Assembly (NCBI RefSeq): GCF_010730195.1
Contig: NZ_AP022613.1
Span: 1,302,001-1,366,000, forward strand
DNA length: 64,000 bases
Direction: 5' to 3'
DNA from: Mycobacterium conspicuum
GTDB lineage: Bacteria > Actinomycetota > Actinomycetes > Mycobacteriales > Mycobacteriaceae
Shown here: positions 61,555 through 64,000 of the stretch, in pieces
How positions within the stretch are numbered: position 1 is the stretch's first letter
How the letters are laid out: every line of letters begins with the position of its first letter
Notes under the pieces: model-generated
The model's input: the letters and a program-made list of their open reading frames with translations, nothing else
What the model was told of the DNA's origin: nothing
Database searches by the model: none
Position numbers and translations under genes: made by a program

Positions 61555-62946
61555 TTAGTCGGCGATAGCGCCGATAACCGCGGTTTTGCGCGTTGTGCTC
61601 AACGGTTCGGGGCATTCCCAACCCATGGCGGCGCTCAGTGCGAAGTCACTCAGCACACACGAAAGATCTTGCCGCAGAGCGTCATTGGAGTATGGGCGAT
61701 CCGGATCGAACGCAACCACCGACACGAAGACCCGCCCGTGCGCCCTTCCGGAGAGCAACGACAGCAGGCCGCCGAGCTGGTGCAGCATCGCCGCGGTCAT
61801 GCCCGAGCGCAGCGACCTCATGACGAAGTGGTCCGCGTCGGTGCCGTCTGGTCGATTGACGGCCGGATTGACGGTGCCAACGTTGGAGCTGCCCACGCTG
61901 GCCGCGCTGTTGGTGGCCACGCCAACCCACCGCCGGCGGAGCCGCTCGGGCACCAGCGGCACCAGGGGCAGCAGTGTCCACCGCTCGTCGGGCTCCTCCT
62001 GAGAGCGGATCAGGGCATGCTTGATTGCGGCCCGGATCTGGCGGAGGTCGGTCGCGGCGGACGCGGGGTCGACCGTGATGTCGACATTCGTGATGGCGTT
62101 GGCGCGGGTGTCGCCGGCCGTGCGCTCACTGATCGGCATCGTCAAGGTGGCCGAGCCGTCCGCGCCAACTCGTCCCATGCGCTGGGCGAGGCGCGCCGAC
62201 AATGCCGCGAGCAGCGTGTTGCTGGTGCCGCCCAACGACTGTGCACAGGCGTCCCACTCGTCGGCGTCGACGAAGATCGTTGCGGTGGTGCACGTGACCG
62301 GTTCGTCGGCCCCGCACAGCGGTGGCGTGGGAAGCGGGGAAGTGGTGGATCCGTCGCCGCCGCGGTTACGCCGGACAAAGCCGGCCGCGGAAACGACGGC
62401 GCGACCGATACCAGGCAAATCGAGCACGGTTTGGCGGGCGTCGTCGCGCAGTGCCTGCCACCACCGGCGGGACCGGGCGGCGGGCCAGTTCATCGCGTTG
62501 TCGGACCCGGCAGCCGCGTCCGCCAATGCCTCGCAGAGGCCGACGGCGTCGGTGAGGCAATGCGAGGCGACCATGCTCACCCCGGCGCCGCCGTCGGTGA
62601 ACGGCAGCACCGCGAGGTGCCACCCCGGTCCGTACTCGGCATCCACGGGGGTGTCGGCCTGATCGCCCAGCCAGGCGTCGAATTCTTCGCGCGGCCGCGG
62701 CGTCGTGACGACCTCCAGGTCTGGCTGCTGGCCGGGCGAGACCCAGCGATACCGGGCGAACGGCAGGGGCGAGCGTTCGATGCGGCGGGATAGCCGGCCC
62801 CGCTGCAGATGCTGATGGAACCGGCGCAGTCCGTCGAGGTCGACTCCGCGGTCGTACACCCAGGCGCACTGAATCACGCTGGTGGTTCCGGCCGCTCGCT
62901 CTAGGCTGAAGATGGTGTGGTCGACCAGGTTCAGTACGGTGCTCAC
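61555..62946 (-). CDS. WS/DGAT-like acyltransferase, tandem paralogue 4, motif Gly to Ala
   Basis: A 463-residue paralogue. The motif reads S-H-C-L-T-D-A (His129, Asp133, Ala134): the near-invariant Gly after Asp is Ala, which may reduce or alter activity. Its interdomain linker is GGDGSTTSPLPTPPLCG. The C-terminus PLSTTRKTAVIGAIAD aligns with the tail of paralogue 1, but an extra TAACGCGT in the DNA ends it earlier. The GTG at 62946 overlaps the papA stop (GTGA); the frame is open upstream only as antisense of papA. Confidence 0.82.
   Translation of the reverse strand: MSTVLNLVDHTIFSLERAAGTTSVIQCAWVYDRGVDLDGLRRFHQHLQRGRLSRRIERSPLPFARYRWVSPGQQPDLEVVTTPRPREEFDAWLGDQADTPVDAEYGPGWHLAVLPFTDGGAGVSMVASHCLTDAVGLCEALADAAAGSDNAMNWPAARSRRWWQALRDDARQTVLDLPGIGRAVVSAAGFVRRNRGGDGSTTSPLPTPPLCGADEPVTCTTATIFVDADEWDACAQSLGGTSNTLLAALSARLAQRMGRVGADGSATLTMPISERTAGDTRANAITNVDITVDPASAATDLRQIRAAIKHALIRSQEEPDERWTLLPLVPLVPERLRRRWVGVATNSAASVGSSNVGTVNPAVNRPDGTDADHFVMRSLRSGMTAAMLHQLGGLLSLLSGRAHGRVFVSVVAFDPDRPYSNDALRQDLSCVLSDFALSAAMGWECPEPLSTTRKTAVIGAIAD
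61582..61602. repeat. 21-bp repeat shared with 57329-57349
   Basis: The second copy of the identical 21-base stretch described at 57329. It lies in the 3' end of paralogue 4. Confidence 0.75.
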
Positions 62947-64000
62947 TTGCTGGCTCCTTCCAAGTTCCGGGCCGTCGTGCCGGCGACGGGTCCGCCGTGG
63001 CCCGAATTCGCATGTTCCGCAACGATGTCCACCCAGTCCGAGGTGCTCTTGAGGGCGTACGCGAACGCCTGGATCAGGGCCGCGAGATAGCGGTGCACCG
63101 ACTTGCGGGCTTGTGCGTTGTCGGGGAAGGAGATCGTCGCCGTGGTCTTGTCTTTCTGACGGTTGATCCACAGGTTGATTCCGCCGTGCGAAAGGTTGTC
63201 GGCGTAGGTGCCGAAGTTGGCCTGCTCGAACAAATCGGCGGCGGGAATCTTGCGAAAGTCCATGAAGGACACCATCATTGCGCGTGCCGAGGGCGGCGTG
63301 ATCCCAGACAGCTGCGGACCCGCCAGCTCGAGCGCCCGCTCCACCGGCACCCCGGCAAGCCGCTTGGCGTCGTCGAATGAGCGCTGGGCCGCCCGGGCCG
63401 CCTCGGCGAACGTGGCAGTGCAGATCGGCACGGTGATCGGCACCAGGTTGGCGAACCAGCCCACGGTCAGCGAGTCGATGCCCGGCGACCGGGTGTCGTA
63501 GCAGGTGAAGCCGTGATAGGTTGCGGCGCCGGTGAACTCGTGGTCGGCCATGGCCGCGCAGGCCAGCACGCCGCCGCTGAACCGGGCACCCGCCGCGCGG
63601 CAGGCGGCCTCGAATGCCTCCGTCTCGGCGGGGCCCAGCAAGTCGACGGTCAGGAAGTCGCCCCTGTTGGTGACCCCGGCATCCTCGACCGGAAGCGGGA
63701 AGGTCGGCCACTCGCCCCGCGTGTCCTGTGCGAACTCGATCCAGTCCTGAACCCCCGGGGAGGATGCGGTGAGGCTGGCCACCTGCTGGTGCTGGCGCGA
63801 GGCGTAGCTGCGGTAGCTCGCGACCCCCGGGACGGTGGTGGCTGCATCCCCGGTCTCTGACAGGTGCTGATACATCAGGTGAATGTCGAAGAAGATCAGG
63901 CCGGCGGACATGCCGTCGATGTGCAGGTGGTCGACGCTGGCATAGAAGGTGAAAGAGTCGGCGTGCTGGACGATGCCGAAGGTGAAGCAATCCCACCGAA
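62943..64000 (-). CDS. PapA-type polyketide-associated acyltransferase, N-terminus outside window
   Basis: The visible 351 C-terminal residues begin R-W-D-C-F-T-F-G-I-V-Q-H and include the acyltransferase motif DHLHIDGM (H-x-x-x-D-G). FDIHLMYQ, SVGWFANLVPI-like VGWFANLVPITVPI and GGINLWINRQ are typical of PapA1/PapA2/PapA3-like condensation-fold enzymes, which acylate trehalose or phenolic lipids in mycobacteria. The gene continues past the right edge. It heads (or sits early in) the operon with four further acyltransferases and mmpL. The acceptor is unknown. Confidence 0.88.
   Translation of the reverse strand, partial: RWDCFTFGIVQHADSFTFYASVDHLHIDGMSAGLIFFDIHLMYQHLSETGDAATTVPGVASYRSYASRQHQQVASLTASSPGVQDWIEFAQDTRGEWPTFPLPVEDAGVTNRGDFLTVDLLGPAETEAFEAACRAAGARFSGGVLACAAMADHEFTGAATYHGFTCYDTRSPGIDSLTVGWFANLVPITVPICTATFAEAARAAQRSFDDAKRLAGVPVERALELAGPQLSGITPPSARAMMVSFMDFRKIPAADLFEQANFGTYADNLSHGGINLWINRQKDKTTATISFPDNAQARKSVHRYLAALIQAFAYALKSTSDWVDIVAEHANSGHGGPVAGTTARNLEGASK

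Noticed and set aside
61555..63996. One 813-residue protein joining antisense papA and acyltransferase paralogue 4
   Set aside because: The first 350 residues are Arg/Gly-rich out-of-frame sequence over papA; a GTG overlapping the papA stop gives a normal paralogue.

Overview
The window looks like an accessory region of a non-tuberculous, probably slow-growing Mycobacterium. It is GC-rich with dense, often 4-bp-overlapping genes. It carries MmpL, PapA and Dps2-type proteins, an MmsA that closely resembles the tuberculosis-complex enzyme as I remember it, and many FadE/EchA/FadD/SDR/P450 catabolic genes. All calls come from reading the sequence; no database search was run.

Region 1 (1-6.6 kb, + strand) is a translationally coupled operon for activating and beta-oxidising an unknown bulky acyl substrate: a pair of acyl-CoA dehydrogenases, two crotonases, an SDR, an acyl-CoA ligase and a TesB-like thioesterase. 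Region 2 (6.6-11.6 kb) holds stress and regulatory genes: YceI, a methyltransferase, a flavin/F420-type oxidoreductase divergent from a TetR gene across a perfect palindrome, and a MarR gene whose upstream motif recurs before a small secreted protein and before a Dps2-like ferritin.

Region 3 (11.6-35.9 kb) is a large catabolic island for a terpenoid-, steroid- or otherwise polycyclic-type acid (inference). It has two amidohydrolases, three P450s, an acyl-CoA ligase, two further acyl-CoA dehydrogenase pairs, a DUF35 zinc-ribbon/OB protein fused to an Ltp2-like thiolase, several SDRs, a thiolase, an HSL-family esterase and an NHL-repeat protein, and ends at a membrane adenylate cyclase. Region 4 (36-46.8 kb) starts with mmsA. 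A TetR gene with a palindromic operator over its own start then diverges from an eight-gene operon of SDRs, a double-CMD protein, a beta-hydroxyacid dehydrogenase, an aldehyde dehydrogenase, a phosphotransferase-like kinase and an AttH-like protein.

Region 5 (46.8-51.9 kb) shows decay and horizontal transfer: a DUF1330 remnant, a Rieske oxygenase, a frameshifted cytochrome oxidase subunit III relic beside an intact subunit-IV-like gene, an HNH-like orphan, and an AbiEi/AbiEii toxin-antitoxin pair behind an 18-bp-arm palindrome. A displaced 3' piece of tRNA-Ala(GGC) marks an integration endpoint. Region 6 (51.9-64 kb) holds a DcuS/DcuR-type two-component system. Convergent to it is a - strand lipid locus running from papA (cut by the window edge) through four tandem paralogous WS/DGAT-like acyltransferases to an MmpL transporter, probably a surface-lipid assembly and export system.
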